From Marinomonas rhizomae (lineage in GTDB: Bacteria > Pseudomonadota > Gammaproteobacteria > Pseudomonadales > Marinomonadaceae), in contig NZ_QNSE01000020.1 of the NCBI RefSeq assembly GCF_003315485.1, positions 1-53,626 on the forward strand: DNA of 53,626 bases, in the 5' to 3' direction. This document shows, piece after piece, positions 21,173 through 30,039 of the stretch. The translations under genes were made by a program, and so were the position numbers. Each line of letters starts with the position of its first letter. Position 1 is the first letter of the stretch. Under the pieces are notes generated by a model. The model saw only the letters and a program-made list of their open reading frames with translations, was not told the DNA's origin and did no database searches.

Positions 21173-22441
21173 TTAAGCACCGAAGTGATCAAGATTCTCT
21201 AGCGGGTAGAAATCTGGGTATGGAAGCATAGCTACACCAGAATCAACCGCGGCACGAGCAACCGCTGCAGAAACAACGTTAAGCAAACGAGAATCCATTG
21301 GCTTAGGCAAGATATATTCTTTGCCAAAACTCAATGCCGCGCCGCCGTATGCCGCAACAACATCTGCTGGTGCTTCTTCTTTAGCCAGATCTTTAAGTGC
21401 GTGAACGGCTGCCACTTTCATTTCTTCGTTGATCTTAGTCGCACGAACGTCTAAAGCACCACGGAAAATGAAAGGAAAGCCAAGAACATTGTTTACTTGG
21501 TTAGGGTAATCAGAACGGCCTGTTGCCATAATCAAATCATCACGAGTTGCACGCGCAAGCTCTGGATTGATTTCTGGATCAGGATTCGAACAAGCAAAAA
21601 CGATTGGATTAGCGGCCATTTTAGCAAGCTGGTCTGCAGATAATAGATCTGGGCCAGACACACCGATGAATACGTCAGCACCATCAATTGCATCATCAAG
21701 AGTTCGTTTGTCCGTATCAACTGCAAACATAGCTTTAAACTGGTTTAAGTCAGTACGACCAGAATGAATAACACCCTTACGGTCAAGAACGAAGATATTT
21801 TCGCGTTGTGCACCACAAGCAATAATCAGCTTCATACAAGCTGTTGCGGCAGCCCCAGCACCTAGACAAACAATTTTAGCATCGGCAATATCTTTACCTT
21901 GAAGCTCAAGCGCATTCAAAAGACCCGCCGCAGTAACAATCGCGGTACCGTGTTGATCGTCATGGAAAACAGGGATAGAGCAACGTTCGATCAACTGACG
22001 TTCGATTTCAAAACACTCAGGCGCTTTGATATCTTCTAAGTTGATACCACCATAGGTGTTTGCAATACGAGCAACAGTATCAATAAAAGCTTGTGGGCTT
22101 TCAGATTCAACTTCCACATCAACAGAGTTAATGCCAGCAAAACGCTTAAACAATAAACCTTTACCTTCCATAACTGGCTTGCTTGCCAATGGACCTAGGT
22201 TACCTAACCCAAGAATTGCTGAGCCATCAGAAATAACAGCAACTAGGTTGCCTTTACCTGTAAAGCGATAAGCTGCTTCTGGGTCTTTTGCGATTTCACG
22301 ACAAGGTTCAGCCACACCTGGGCTGTAAGCTAGAGAAAGGTCACGAGCGGTCGCTGTTGGTTTAGTAATAGTGACGCTCAGTTTTCCTGGAACTGGATAC
22401 TCATGGTAGTCCAGTGCAGCTTGCTTTATATCTTCTGCCAT
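21173..22441 (-). CDS. maeB: Malic enzyme, short form (malate to pyruvate, NAD(P)-dependent)
   Basis: Oxidatively decarboxylates malate to pyruvate and CO2 in the cytoplasm. At 422 residues it has only the malic enzyme domains and lacks the phosphotransacetylase-like tail of E. coli MaeB. Motifs: SLAYSPGVAEPC, NLVAVISDGSAILGLGNLG, the metal/substrate segment VFHDDQHGTAIV, and the Rossmann loop VCLGAGAAATAC. The neighbourhood mrcA - malic enzyme - nuclease - rpmE - priA matches what I recall for Pseudomonas. The gene is single, ending in a weak terminator. Confidence 0.94.
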   Translation of the reverse strand: MAEDIKQAALDYHEYPVPGKLSVTITKPTATARDLSLAYSPGVAEPCREIAKDPEAAYRFTGKGNLVAVISDGSAILGLGNLGPLASKPVMEGKGLLFKRFAGINSVDVEVESESPQAFIDTVARIANTYGGINLEDIKAPECFEIERQLIERCSIPVFHDDQHGTAIVTAAGLLNALELQGKDIADAKIVCLGAGAAATACMKLIIACGAQRENIFVLDRKGVIHSGRTDLNQFKAMFAVDTDKRTLDDAIDGADVFIGVSGPDLLSADQLAKMAANPIVFACSNPDPEINPELARATRDDLIMATGRSDYPNQVNNVLGFPFIFRGALDVRATKINEEMKVAAVHALKDLAKEEAPADVVAAYGGAALSFGKEYILPKPMDSRLLNVVSAAVARAAVDSGVAMLPYPDFYPLENLDHFGA

Positions 22442-22610
22442 TATGATGTTTCCGTCTATTTGGTGTAATTAATTAATTTTATCATAGCCAAACTGGGCCT
22501 TGTTCCCAAGCTTAAACAGCTTCGAAAGCGGCACCTTATAATTTTGTATCGTCAGAATAATCGATCTACTCAATAGTTTAAAGCGTAAAACTATAGGAAT
22601 ATTCTATCAT

Positions 22611-23393
22611 TCAATGTGTTAGGAATGCCTTGATTTCAAGCAAATCATTGGGATGCCTTACAGAAAGCACCCAAGATTTAAAGTCTGAATAGCGACTTTT
22701 CCTTTGATGTTGCCAACCACGTACTTCAATTGACTTACCCTCAAGATAAAATACCGTCTGAGCGGGCCAATAATCCGTTGCGTTTGGTGGTAAATTGATC
22801 ACTAGATCCTGATCGGTTTCTAGCCACCAACCTCCTCGGTTCCGAGTAATTGAAGTGATATTGACACGGGAGATTGCAAATCCAGCTTTTGGCTGCCATT
22901 GCAAATTTTGCTGCCATAATCCCTTATGCGCATTGCGAGCTGCATTTTCAGCCGCCTCAAAACAGTCTTGATAAGCTAAGTTTGGAGGAACAGCAATACG
23001 ATAACCAAGTCCCTCGGATAGTAACTGACTCGTCAGGGAAATACGATCTTTATCGAAAAGGTAGTACAAATAACGACCATATCTATCTTGATCATTCTTC
23101 GCTCTTTGCAAGTAGACAAATTGATCAAGACGAGAACGAAGGAAGTCTGTCGCCGCTACAGCATAAGGCTCATGATTGCCTTTTTTATGATCAAGTTCTG
23201 GCGTATCGAGACCCACCAGCCGAACTTTTCGGCCATCGGTTAGATGAATAGTGTCTCCATCAACCACCCTCTTGATCCTGGCTTTTTCGAGTTCGCCGAT
23301 TGCCGTACAGGTTTCAGTGGCTTGAACAGCAAGTGATGAAAACAAAAAAAGCGCCAAGATGACTTGGCGCTTTTTTAATACGTTCACTATCAT
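22611..23393 (-). CDS. Secreted thermonuclease (staphylococcal nuclease homologue)
   Basis: A 260-residue protein with an N-terminal signal peptide (KKRQ then a hydrophobic run, cleavage probably after VQA near residue 25) and an SNase/OB-fold nuclease domain. Calcium and catalytic positions are present: VDGDT 44-48, RLVGLDTPE 58-66 (Arg58 and Glu66) and DRYGRYLYYLF with Arg107. About 100 extra C-terminal residues are of unknown role. It begins 9 bases after the rpmE stop, and the rpmE terminator lies inside its first 16 codons, so it is probably expressed by read-through or a weak own promoter. Confidence 0.9.
   Translation of the reverse strand: MIVNVLKKRQVILALFLFSSLAVQATETCTAIGELEKARIKRVVDGDTIHLTDGRKVRLVGLDTPELDHKKGNHEPYAVAATDFLRSRLDQFVYLQRAKNDQDRYGRYLYYLFDKDRISLTSQLLSEGLGYRIAVPPNLAYQDCFEAAENAARNAHKGLWQQNLQWQPKAGFAISRVNITSITRNRGGWWLETDQDLVINLPPNATDYWPAQTVFYLEGKSIEVRGWQHQRKSRYSDFKSWVLSVRHPNDLLEIKAFLTH
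23346..23372 (-). terminator. rpmE terminator embedded in the nuclease signal-peptide codons
   Basis: AAAAAGCGCCAAG and CTTGGCGCTTTTT form a perfect 13-bp stem with a four-base loop and T-run on the minus strand, 30 bases past the rpmE stop. It is simultaneously codons 7-16 of the nuclease gene. Confidence 0.85.
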
Positions 23394-23401
23394 GCCACCA
23401 A

Positions 23402-23617
23402 TTACTTAGTAGTACGACGAGCTCCGAAACGCTTGTTGAAGCGATCAACACGACCACCAGTATCAACCATTTTCTGTTGACCTGTGTAGAATGGGTGACA
23501 GTTACTGCATACGTCGACGTGAAGGTCGCTACCTAAAGTAGAATTTAGGTTTAGAGTGTTACCACAAGTACAAGTAGCAGTAACGGCAGAGTAATTTGGG
23601 TGGATATCTTTTTTCAT
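23402..23617 (-). CDS. rpmE: 50S ribosomal protein L31, zinc-binding type
   Basis: A 71-residue large-subunit ribosomal protein located at the subunit interface. It carries the full set of zinc-binding cysteines (Cys16, Cys18, Cys37, Cys40), so it is the C+ form, which in other bacteria is replaced by a cysteine-free paralogue when zinc is short. The FYTG and DRFNKRFG segments are typical. AGAAGG lies 10 bases before the ATG. It is divergent from priA and followed at once by the nuclease gene. Confidence 0.98.
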   Translation of the reverse strand: MKKDIHPNYSAVTATCTCGNTLNLNSTLGSDLHVDVCSNCHPFYTGQQKMVDTGGRVDRFNKRFGARRTTK

Positions 23618-23884
23618 CGTATATACCTTCTAGATTTGGTGTGCCGCCACTTGATCGATATAAAAGGGCTTTCGCCGCGTCAAGCACCGCACGTTTCGTT
23701 GTACAGACATTGTACAGTGGAGCCAAGAGTCGCGTATTTTAGGGATCTATTGCCCAATCAGCAACCTTTTTTCATGCTTTTCTCATAAAATTGTGGCTCG
23801 CACCGACCCACCACTCTGACGTACACTTACGAAATGATCAAGACATCCCATTTTTGCTTTACTAAACAAGGTCTAACCTAACGC

Positions 23885-26116
23885 ATGTCCGAGGCGCTTC
23901 TTACTCCTTATTCATTTATCAAAGTCGCTTTGCCTGTACCAATGCGCACACTGTTTGACTACAAGGTGCCCAAAGCGATCGCGCTAAGACACGAACTGAA
24001 ACCCGGCATGCGTGTTAAAGTTCCTTTTGGTAAGAGCAGTCGTCTTGGCGTTATTGTCGCTCTAAGTGAAACCAGTGATTGGGATCCTAGTCAAGTTAAA
24101 GCACTGACCTCAATGCACGACCAGAGCCCGGTGATTACAAAAGAACTAATGGCACTGTGCGAATGGGCTGCGCGTTATTATCATCACCCAATTGGCGACG
24201 TTATTTTTCATGCTCTACCCGTTCTACTACGCAAAGGTGAAAGCGCGGAATTCCGCACAGAGAACTGGTGGCTTACCACACCCGAAGGACAGTCTTTACC
24301 CCTTGAACAACTTAGCAGAGCACCACGTCAGCAAGATTTTTTAAAAGCCGTACAGCAACATCCCAATGGTTTGAGCCAACATGCCGCTTCAGTCTTAGAC
24401 CTGGCTCCGGCGGCCGGAAAAAGCCTAGAAAATAAAGGTCTGCTACGCCGAGAACCACGCTCTTTCAATAAAGGAGGTGAAAAACACGCACACCAAACTC
24501 AAGTTCCCCCGACCCTCAATCCGGAGCAAATACACGCAACCGAGCATTTATTAAACAACCGCCACCAATTCAACGTCGCTTTATTAGACGGTGTGACAGG
24601 CAGCGGCAAAACTGAAGTCTTTTTGCGAGTTATGGAACGACTGATTGAGGAAGGGAAGCAAATTTTAGTCATGGTCCCAGAAATCGGCCTGACACCACAA
24701 ACGCTGAAGCGCTTTGAAAACCGCTTCAATACCGACATCGTCTTAATGCACTCTAATATGAGCGATAGAGAGCGTCTGGATGCTTGGCTATTGGCGGCCA
24801 GCGGCCACGCTAAAATCATCATAGGGACAAGGTCAGCGGCTTTTATTCCAGCGCCTAACCTTGGCTTGATAGTGATTGACGAGGAACACGATACCTCTTA
24901 CAAACAACATGAAGGTTTTCGTTATCATGCTCGAGATCTTGCCGTAAAGCGTGCTCAAGCGCTGAACATTCCCGTTCTACTCGCCTCGGCCACACCGTCT
25001 TATGAAAGCCTCACCAACGCCCTGCAAAAACGCTTCGCTTGGCTAAAGCTTCGTCAACGAGCAGGCAATGCACACATTCCTGAAATGGAAAGAGTAGATC
25101 TGCGAGGCAAGACCTTAGTTCATGGTTTTAGCGAACACGCCCTTGCTAGCATGAAACTGTGTTTGGAACGAAAAGAGCAAGTCTTAGTATTTTTAAACCG
25201 TCGAGGTTATGCGCCAACCTTAATGTGTCATCAGTGTGGCTGGATTGCCGCTTGTGATCATTGCGACGTCAATTTGACCGTGCACAAACGCGCCAATAAA
25301 CTACATTGCCATCATTGCGACACGCAAAAGGCATTGATTCATACTTGCCCTGAATGCCAATCGGAAGAATTATTTACCGTCGGCGAAGGCACTGAGCAAA
25401 TTGAAACTCAGCTCAGTACACTTTTTAAAGAGGTACCGATTTTACGTATTGACCGTGACAGCACTCAGCGCAAATCCGCCATGGCGAAGCTCACCCAAAA
25501 AATCCACGAACATGACCAAGCGATCCTTATTGGTACGCAAATGCTGGCAAAAGGGCATCACTTTCCTAATGTCACACTTGTAGTCATCATGGACGCTGAC
25601 GCGGGTTTATTCTCTTCCGATTTTCGGGGCATGGAGCGCACCGCTCAGCTGATTACCCAAGTCGCCGGCCGTGCTGGTCGAGCAAAAAAACAGGGACATG
25701 TATTGCTGCAAACTTACCACCCTGATCATGCGGCCATCGAATGTTTATGCAACCTAGGCTACGAACACTTTGCGATTGATGGCTTGGCCGAGCGTAAGTC
25801 ACTCTCGCTTCCTCCTTTTTATCATCAAGTTATTATTCGCGCAGAGTCAGGTAATGAACAAGAAGCCATGCAGCTTTTAGCCGCCATGAGAAATGACCTT
25901 GAACCCTACTTTGCCAAGGACGTGCATCTGGTTGGCCCTTATGCAGCCATCATTGTTCGCAAAGCGGGACAGCATCGCGCTCTCATTTCAATTAAAGCCG
26001 CACAACGTGCACCTTTACATCAGGCAACGCAAATGATGACCGAGTGGTTAGAACAATCAACAAAACAACATAGAATTCGTTTTGCAATTGATGTTGATCC
26101 ACTGGAAACTTACTGA
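23885..26116 (+). CDS. priA: Primosomal protein N' (replication restart helicase)
   Basis: A 3'-5' superfamily 2 helicase that reloads the replisome at stalled forks. Walker A GVTGSGKTEVF, the DEEH box (IVIDEEHDTSYKQ) and the GxGTEQIE and QVAGRAGR motifs are present. The eight zinc-binding cysteines typical of PriA lie in CHQCGWIAACDHC and LHCHHCDTQKALIHTCPEC. The length, 743, is normal. The start has only a weak AAGG upstream. Divergent from rpmE; the ftsN-like gene follows 66 bases later, where relatives often have argS in between. Confidence 0.97.
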   Translation: MSEALLTPYSFIKVALPVPMRTLFDYKVPKAIALRHELKPGMRVKVPFGKSSRLGVIVALSETSDWDPSQVKALTSMHDQSPVITKELMALCEWAARYYHHPIGDVIFHALPVLLRKGESAEFRTENWWLTTPEGQSLPLEQLSRAPRQQDFLKAVQQHPNGLSQHAASVLDLAPAAGKSLENKGLLRREPRSFNKGGEKHAHQTQVPPTLNPEQIHATEHLLNNRHQFNVALLDGVTGSGKTEVFLRVMERLIEEGKQILVMVPEIGLTPQTLKRFENRFNTDIVLMHSNMSDRERLDAWLLAASGHAKIIIGTRSAAFIPAPNLGLIVIDEEHDTSYKQHEGFRYHARDLAVKRAQALNIPVLLASATPSYESLTNALQKRFAWLKLRQRAGNAHIPEMERVDLRGKTLVHGFSEHALASMKLCLERKEQVLVFLNRRGYAPTLMCHQCGWIAACDHCDVNLTVHKRANKLHCHHCDTQKALIHTCPECQSEELFTVGEGTEQIETQLSTLFKEVPILRIDRDSTQRKSAMAKLTQKIHEHDQAILIGTQMLAKGHHFPNVTLVVIMDADAGLFSSDFRGMERTAQLITQVAGRAGRAKKQGHVLLQTYHPDHAAIECLCNLGYEHFAIDGLAERKSLSLPPFYHQVIIRAESGNEQEAMQLLAAMRNDLEPYFAKDVHLVGPYAAIIVRKAGQHRALISIKAAQRAPLHQATQMMTEWLEQSTKQHRIRFAIDVDPLETY

Positions 26117-26182
26117 TCTTGCCCGCATAATATGCGCCACTCACGCTCTGTTTATTTACGCTAAAAGCAAAAAGCCCAAATT

Positions 26183-26794
26183 ATGTTTAATCCTGTTCAA
26201 ATTGCAGCAAAAGGAAGTCGCCCAAAAAAAGGGGCTACACGCCGAACACCGCCACCACAAAAACGTAAAACTGCATGGTGGTTATGGCTTCTAGTACCCG
26301 CAATCCTTGTGGCTTTTATTTATGGATTAATGCAATTAAACCAAGTTGCTCCCAAACCAAAACAGATAACAATCGACAAACCTAAAACGGCGTTACCCAA
26401 ACCTAAGCCAGCGCCCGTAAAAGAAAAAGCACCAGTACCAGTGACGCCTAAAAAAGACACTTTTGAATTTTACCAAATCCTTCAAGATAGCGAAGTTGAT
26501 ACCAGTCACGTTGATGCTTATCAGTCAACGCCTCGTGGCGAGCAAGATTTTTATTACATGATACAAGCTGCGTCCTTCCGTAACGCTGAAGACGCTGACC
26601 GTATGCGCGCTAAATTGATCTTATCTGGCATGGTAGAAACGAGTGTCCGTAAAACCATCGGCAAAGGTGAGCAGCCTTGGTACCGTGTCGTTCTCGGTCC
26701 TTATGAGTCCCGCTCTAAAATGAACCGAGCAGAAGATAAACTCGTTTCCATGGATATTGCGTCCTACTCCTATAAAGTCAAAAAAGAGCAATAA
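26183..26794 (+). CDS. ftsN: FtsN-like SPOR-domain division protein
   Basis: A 203-residue single-span protein: basic cytoplasmic tail (residues 1-30, rich in Lys/Arg/Pro), membrane helix 31-51, a Lys/Pro-rich periplasmic linker, and a C-terminal SPOR domain (YYMIQAASFRNAEDADRMRA to YRVVLGPYESRSKM) that binds septal peptidoglycan. Position between priA and hslV is where FtsN is found in many gammaproteobacteria. It is shorter than E. coli FtsN (319), and the essential periplasmic activation segment is not obvious, so FtsN function is inferred from context and architecture. Confidence 0.82.
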   Translation: MFNPVQIAAKGSRPKKGATRRTPPPQKRKTAWWLWLLVPAILVAFIYGLMQLNQVAPKPKQITIDKPKTALPKPKPAPVKEKAPVPVTPKKDTFEFYQILQDSEVDTSHVDAYQSTPRGEQDFYYMIQAASFRNAEDADRMRAKLILSGMVETSVRKTIGKGEQPWYRVVLGPYESRSKMNRAEDKLVSMDIASYSYKVKKEQ

Positions 26795-26860
26795 CGCCTC
26801 CTTACCATCACGTATAGATTGCATACAGAAAGTGAAAGCTTACTCTGTGTGCAATCCTCG

Positions 26861-26888
26861 CTTGAAATCCTCCGGCTTGCCCCCATTT
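26861..26888 (+). promoter_or_regulatory. Sigma32 heat-shock promoter of hslVU
   Basis: CTTGAAA (26861-26867), a 13-base spacer and CCCCATTT (26881-26888) match the RpoH consensus almost perfectly, 27 bases ahead of the hslV ATG. An inverted repeat (26817-26829 with 26844-26856) lies just upstream but has no T-run. Confidence 0.9.
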
Positions 26889-26914
26889 CGTTAGAATCGA
26901 AACTGGAGTAGACC

Positions 26915-27466
26915 ATGACAACAATTCTTACTGTACGAAAAGACAACCAAGTCGTCGTAGGCGGCGATGGACAAGTATCTTTAGGCAACACCGTGATGAA
27001 AGGCAATGCTCGTAAAGTGCGCCGCCTATACCATGGTGAAGTAATTGCCGGCTTCGCTGGCGGTACAGCGGATGCTTTTACCCTATTCGAACGCTTCGAA
27101 GGCCAACTAGAAAAACACCAAGGCCACCTTGTTCGTGCTGCCGTTGATCTTGCTAAAGACTGGCGCTCTGACCGAGCATTACGCAAATTAGAAGCTATGC
27201 TGATTGTCGCCAATAAAGAGAGCACTTTAGTCATTACGGGAACGGGGGATGTGGTCGAACCTCAACATGGCGCGCTGGCGATTGGCTCTGGCGGTAATTT
27301 CGCAGAAGCGGCAGCTCGAGCCTTGATTGACAACACAGACTTATCGGCCAAAGAAATCGTTGAAAAAAGTCTTAATATTGCGGCTGATATTTGTGTGTTC
27401 ACCAATCACAGTTTAACTATCGAAGAAGTCACTGTTGATGCGCAACTTGAAGATAAGTCTAAGTAA
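26915..27466 (+). CDS. hslV: ATP-dependent protease proteolytic subunit HslV
   Basis: Proteolytic subunit of the HslVU (ClpQY) cytoplasmic protease, a two-ring dodecamer with N-terminal threonine catalysis. After removal of Met1 the chain begins [11 protein letters not shown], exposing Thr1; [19 protein letters not shown] and [18 protein letters not shown] are diagnostic. Length 183 is near the family norm. TGGAG precedes the ATG. It is the first gene of the hslVU operon and is controlled by a sigma32 promoter. Confidence 0.98.
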   Translation: MTTILTVRKDNQVVVGGDGQVSLGNTVMKGNARKVRRLYHGEVIAGFAGGTADAFTLFERFEGQLEKHQGHLVRAAVDLAKDWRSDRALRKLEAMLIVANKESTLVITGTGDVVEPQHGALAIGSGGNFAEAAARALIDNTDLSAKEIVEKSLNIAADICVFTNHSLTIEEVTVDAQLEDKSK

Positions 27467-27542
27467 TACTTTACCAACGTATCGAAGCAAACATTAAAAC
27501 GACGCAGATACCATAATTCAAGAATATAGAAGAGAATTGATA

Positions 27543-28865
27543 ATGAGCAGCATGACCCCAAGAGAGACGGTTAACGCCTTAGACAACCACATTATTGGTC
27601 AACAAAAAGCAAAACGCGCGGTCGCTATCGCATTGCGTAACCGTTGGCGTCGAATGCAACTTCCAGAAGAAATGCGTGCGGAGGTAACTCCTAAAAATAT
27701 TTTGATGATAGGGCCAACCGGTGTTGGTAAAACAGAAATTGCACGCCGTTTAGCCAAGCTATCCAATGCACCATTCATCAAGATTGAAGCCACTAAATTC
27801 ACCGAAGTAGGCTATGTTGGTCGGGATGTAGAGTCTATTATCCGTGACCTAGTCGAAATGGCAATTAAAATGCTTCGTGAACAAGAAACGGCGAAACTGC
27901 GCCATAAAGCAGAAGATGCGGCAGAAGACCGCATTCTTGATGTGCTATTGCCTCCAGCTCGAGGTGGCGACCCTGAACTAGAAGACAATAGTACTCGTCA
28001 GACTTTCCGTAAAAAATTACGCGAAGGTCAATTGGATGACAAAGAAATAGACATCGATGTTGCCGATTCCCCAATGGGCGTAGAAATCATGACACCTCCT
28101 GGCATGGAAGAAATGACCAGCCAGCTGCAAAATATGTTCTCTAACTTCGGCTCACAAAAGACTAAAAAGCGTAAACTGAAAGTCAAAGAAGCATTACGCC
28201 AAGTTCGCGACGAAGAAGCCGCAAAATTAGTAAACGAAGAAGAACTAAAAGCTCGTGCAGTTGAAGTAGTTGAACAAAACGGCATCGTGTTCTTAGATGA
28301 AATCGATAAAGTGGCAAAAAGCTCTGAACGCTCTGGCGGTGAAGTTTCCCGTGAGGGTGTACAGCGTGATTTATTACCTTTGGTTGAAGGCTGTACCGTC
28401 AGCACAAAATACGGCATGATCAAAACTGATCACATCCTATTTATTGCGTCAGGTGCGTTTCACTTGTCTAAGCCATCAGACTTGATTCCTGAGCTACAAG
28501 GTCGCTTGCCCATTCGCGTTGAGCTAGACGCACTAACAGTGGGAGATTTCAAACGCATATTGGTCGAACCAAGCGCGTCTCTTACGAAGCAATATGTGGC
28601 GCTGGCAAAAACAGAAAACATCAACCTGAACTTTACTGAAGAAGGCATTCATCGTATTGCTGAGATTGCTTTCCAAGTGAACGAACGCACTGAAAATATC
28701 GGTGCTCGTCGATTACATACGGTGCTAGAGCGCCTGCTTGAGGAAGTGTCTTATTCCGCCAGCGACATGCCAAATGACCAAACGGTCGACATTACCGCTG
28801 CATACGTTGACGAACAGCTTGGCGAAATCGCCGAAAACGAAGATTTGAGCCAATACATTTTATAA
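27543..28865 (+). CDS. hslU: HslU ATPase (ClpY unfoldase)
   Basis: AAA+ unfoldase ring that recognises and threads substrates into HslV. Walker A is GPTGVGKTE, Walker B is [11 protein letters not shown], sensor 2 is NIGARRLHT, and the protein ends with a conserved short C-terminal tail (EDLSQYIL) that inserts into HslV. I use the ATG at 27543, behind AGAAGAGA, rather than a TTG two codons earlier. At 440 residues it has normal length. It follows hslV by 76 bases in one operon. Confidence 0.98.
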   Translation: MSSMTPRETVNALDNHIIGQQKAKRAVAIALRNRWRRMQLPEEMRAEVTPKNILMIGPTGVGKTEIARRLAKLSNAPFIKIEATKFTEVGYVGRDVESIIRDLVEMAIKMLREQETAKLRHKAEDAAEDRILDVLLPPARGGDPELEDNSTRQTFRKKLREGQLDDKEIDIDVADSPMGVEIMTPPGMEEMTSQLQNMFSNFGSQKTKKRKLKVKEALRQVRDEEAAKLVNEEELKARAVEVVEQNGIVFLDEIDKVAKSSERSGGEVSREGVQRDLLPLVEGCTVSTKYGMIKTDHILFIASGAFHLSKPSDLIPELQGRLPIRVELDALTVGDFKRILVEPSASLTKQYVALAKTENINLNFTEEGIHRIAEIAFQVNERTENIGARRLHTVLERLLEEVSYSASDMPNDQTVDITAAYVDEQLGEIAENEDLSQYIL

Positions 28866-28892
28866 CTGACTCCTTCTTATAATCTAAAAGAA

Positions 28893-28912
28893 GCCCCTTC
28901 TATTGAAGGGGC
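28893..28912 (+). terminator. Hairpin after hslU
   Basis: GCCCCTTC/GAAGGGGC forms a perfect 8-bp stem with a TATT loop, but the following sequence (CTTATAGG) has almost no T-run. It may be a partial terminator or an mRNA end-protecting hairpin before the DUF971 gene. Confidence 0.45.
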
Positions 28913-28927
28913 CTTATAGGACAAAAC

Positions 28928-29311
28928 ATGGCAACGCCCGCGCCAACCACTATTAATTATCACAAGCAGTCCCGTGAATTGGCGCTCACTTTCGCTGACG
29001 GATTGAGCTTTCGCCTCAGTGCAGAGTTTTTACGCGTGCACTCACCTTCAGCCGAAGTCCGCGGTCATGGCTTACAAATGCCCATTCTGCAATACGGCAA
29101 AAAGCACGTTGGCATCTATAATATTGAAGGTGCAGGTAATTATGCGTTAAAAATTTCCTTTGATGATGGCCATGATACTGGTCTCTATACTTGGGAATAC
29201 CTCTATAATATTGGTAAAAATCGCGACGAACTTTGGCAAATGTACTTAGATCGCCTTGAAAAAGAAGGCCAGACGCGTGACACTTCAGTGATTCAAATTC
29301 ACCAAGTGTAG
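28928..29311 (+). CDS. DUF971 domain protein
   Basis: A 127-residue protein made of one DUF971 domain, related to the small N-terminal zinc-associated domain of gamma-butyrobetaine hydroxylase. It shows the typical pattern of INYHKQSRELALTFADG, then SPSAEVRGHG, and a C-terminal segment ISFDDGHDTGLYTWEYLY. Its role is unknown; in other bacteria such proteins have been linked to iron-sulfur assembly. It commonly follows hslU in gammaproteobacteria. The short spacer to ubiJ (38 bases) suggests co-transcription. Confidence 0.88.
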   Translation: MATPAPTTINYHKQSRELALTFADGLSFRLSAEFLRVHSPSAEVRGHGLQMPILQYGKKHVGIYNIEGAGNYALKISFDDGHDTGLYTWEYLYNIGKNRDELWQMYLDRLEKEGQTRDTSVIQIHQV

Positions 29312-29349
29312 TTTTAACTGCATTCTAGCCATCATCGGGAAAATTTTTT

Positions 29350-29973
29350 ATGGGTTCACTCAGTTTATCGGCACTCAGCGCCATTGAAAATGCGATCAAT
29401 CTCGCCCTTAAACAAGACACGCCTTCCCAAAATCGTCTAAGTAAATTAGCAGGACAACAAGTCTTTCTTTATGTTGAAGACTTTGCCTTTATTTTGCAGA
29501 TTCATATTCTCGAACAAGGCGTGATGCTGAGCCACCCAGAAAGTCTAAACGAAATTGAACTCGATCCGCGACTGGACACTCTTGTTCAAGGACCGAGCGC
29601 CGCGTACCGAAAATTACTTGAGGGAGATGGCTTCTTTGATGGCGATTTACGCATTCAGGGCAACGCTCAAGCCTTAATGACACTGCATAAAGTGATGGAA
29701 AATTTCGAATTCGATTGGGAAGGGTTACTCGCAGATCACATTGGTGACTTATCTGCAGCGGCCTTGGCTCGTTTGCTTCGCGCCCAATGGTCTTGGAGCA
29801 AAGAATTCGCCACCAACGCCAGAATGCAGATGGTTCATCACCTACAAACCGACAGCCAACTACTACCAAGTAAAATTGAATTCGACAACTTCGTCGATGA
29901 GATGGAAAGCTTCGGCACCCGTATTGATCGTACTGAAGCCAAGTTAAGAATCCTAGAGCGAGGCCGTCTTTAA
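29350..29973 (+). CDS. ubiJ: Ubiquinone biosynthesis accessory factor UbiJ
   Basis: UbiJ is a soluble SCP2-domain, lipid-binding accessory factor of the ubiquinone hydroxylation/methylation complex. The 207-residue chain has the SCP2-like fold pattern in the first two thirds (LEGDGFFDGDLRIQGNAQAL) and a C-terminal coiled helix (FVDEMESFGTRIDRTEAKLRILE). The gene normally sits between ubiE and ubiB; neither is here. Upstream is DUF971, and downstream, convergent, is an M16 peptidase of an accessory island. A decayed second copy of the same gene lies at 38743-38924. Confidence 0.88.
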   Translation: MGSLSLSALSAIENAINLALKQDTPSQNRLSKLAGQQVFLYVEDFAFILQIHILEQGVMLSHPESLNEIELDPRLDTLVQGPSAAYRKLLEGDGFFDGDLRIQGNAQALMTLHKVMENFEFDWEGLLADHIGDLSAAALARLLRAQWSWSKEFATNARMQMVHHLQTDSQLLPSKIEFDNFVDEMESFGTRIDRTEAKLRILERGRL

Positions 29974-30039
29974 AGTAATATTAGCCAGCATAAAAGTAAT
30001 ATATGACTCTCATGCTGGAAATGCGTTTAAACGTTAGCC

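Noticed and set aside
23699..23717. Direct TTGTACA repeat upstream of rpmE, considered as a zinc-regulator site
   Set aside because: It does not match the Zur-type consensus I know and is not a clear dyad of the right length.
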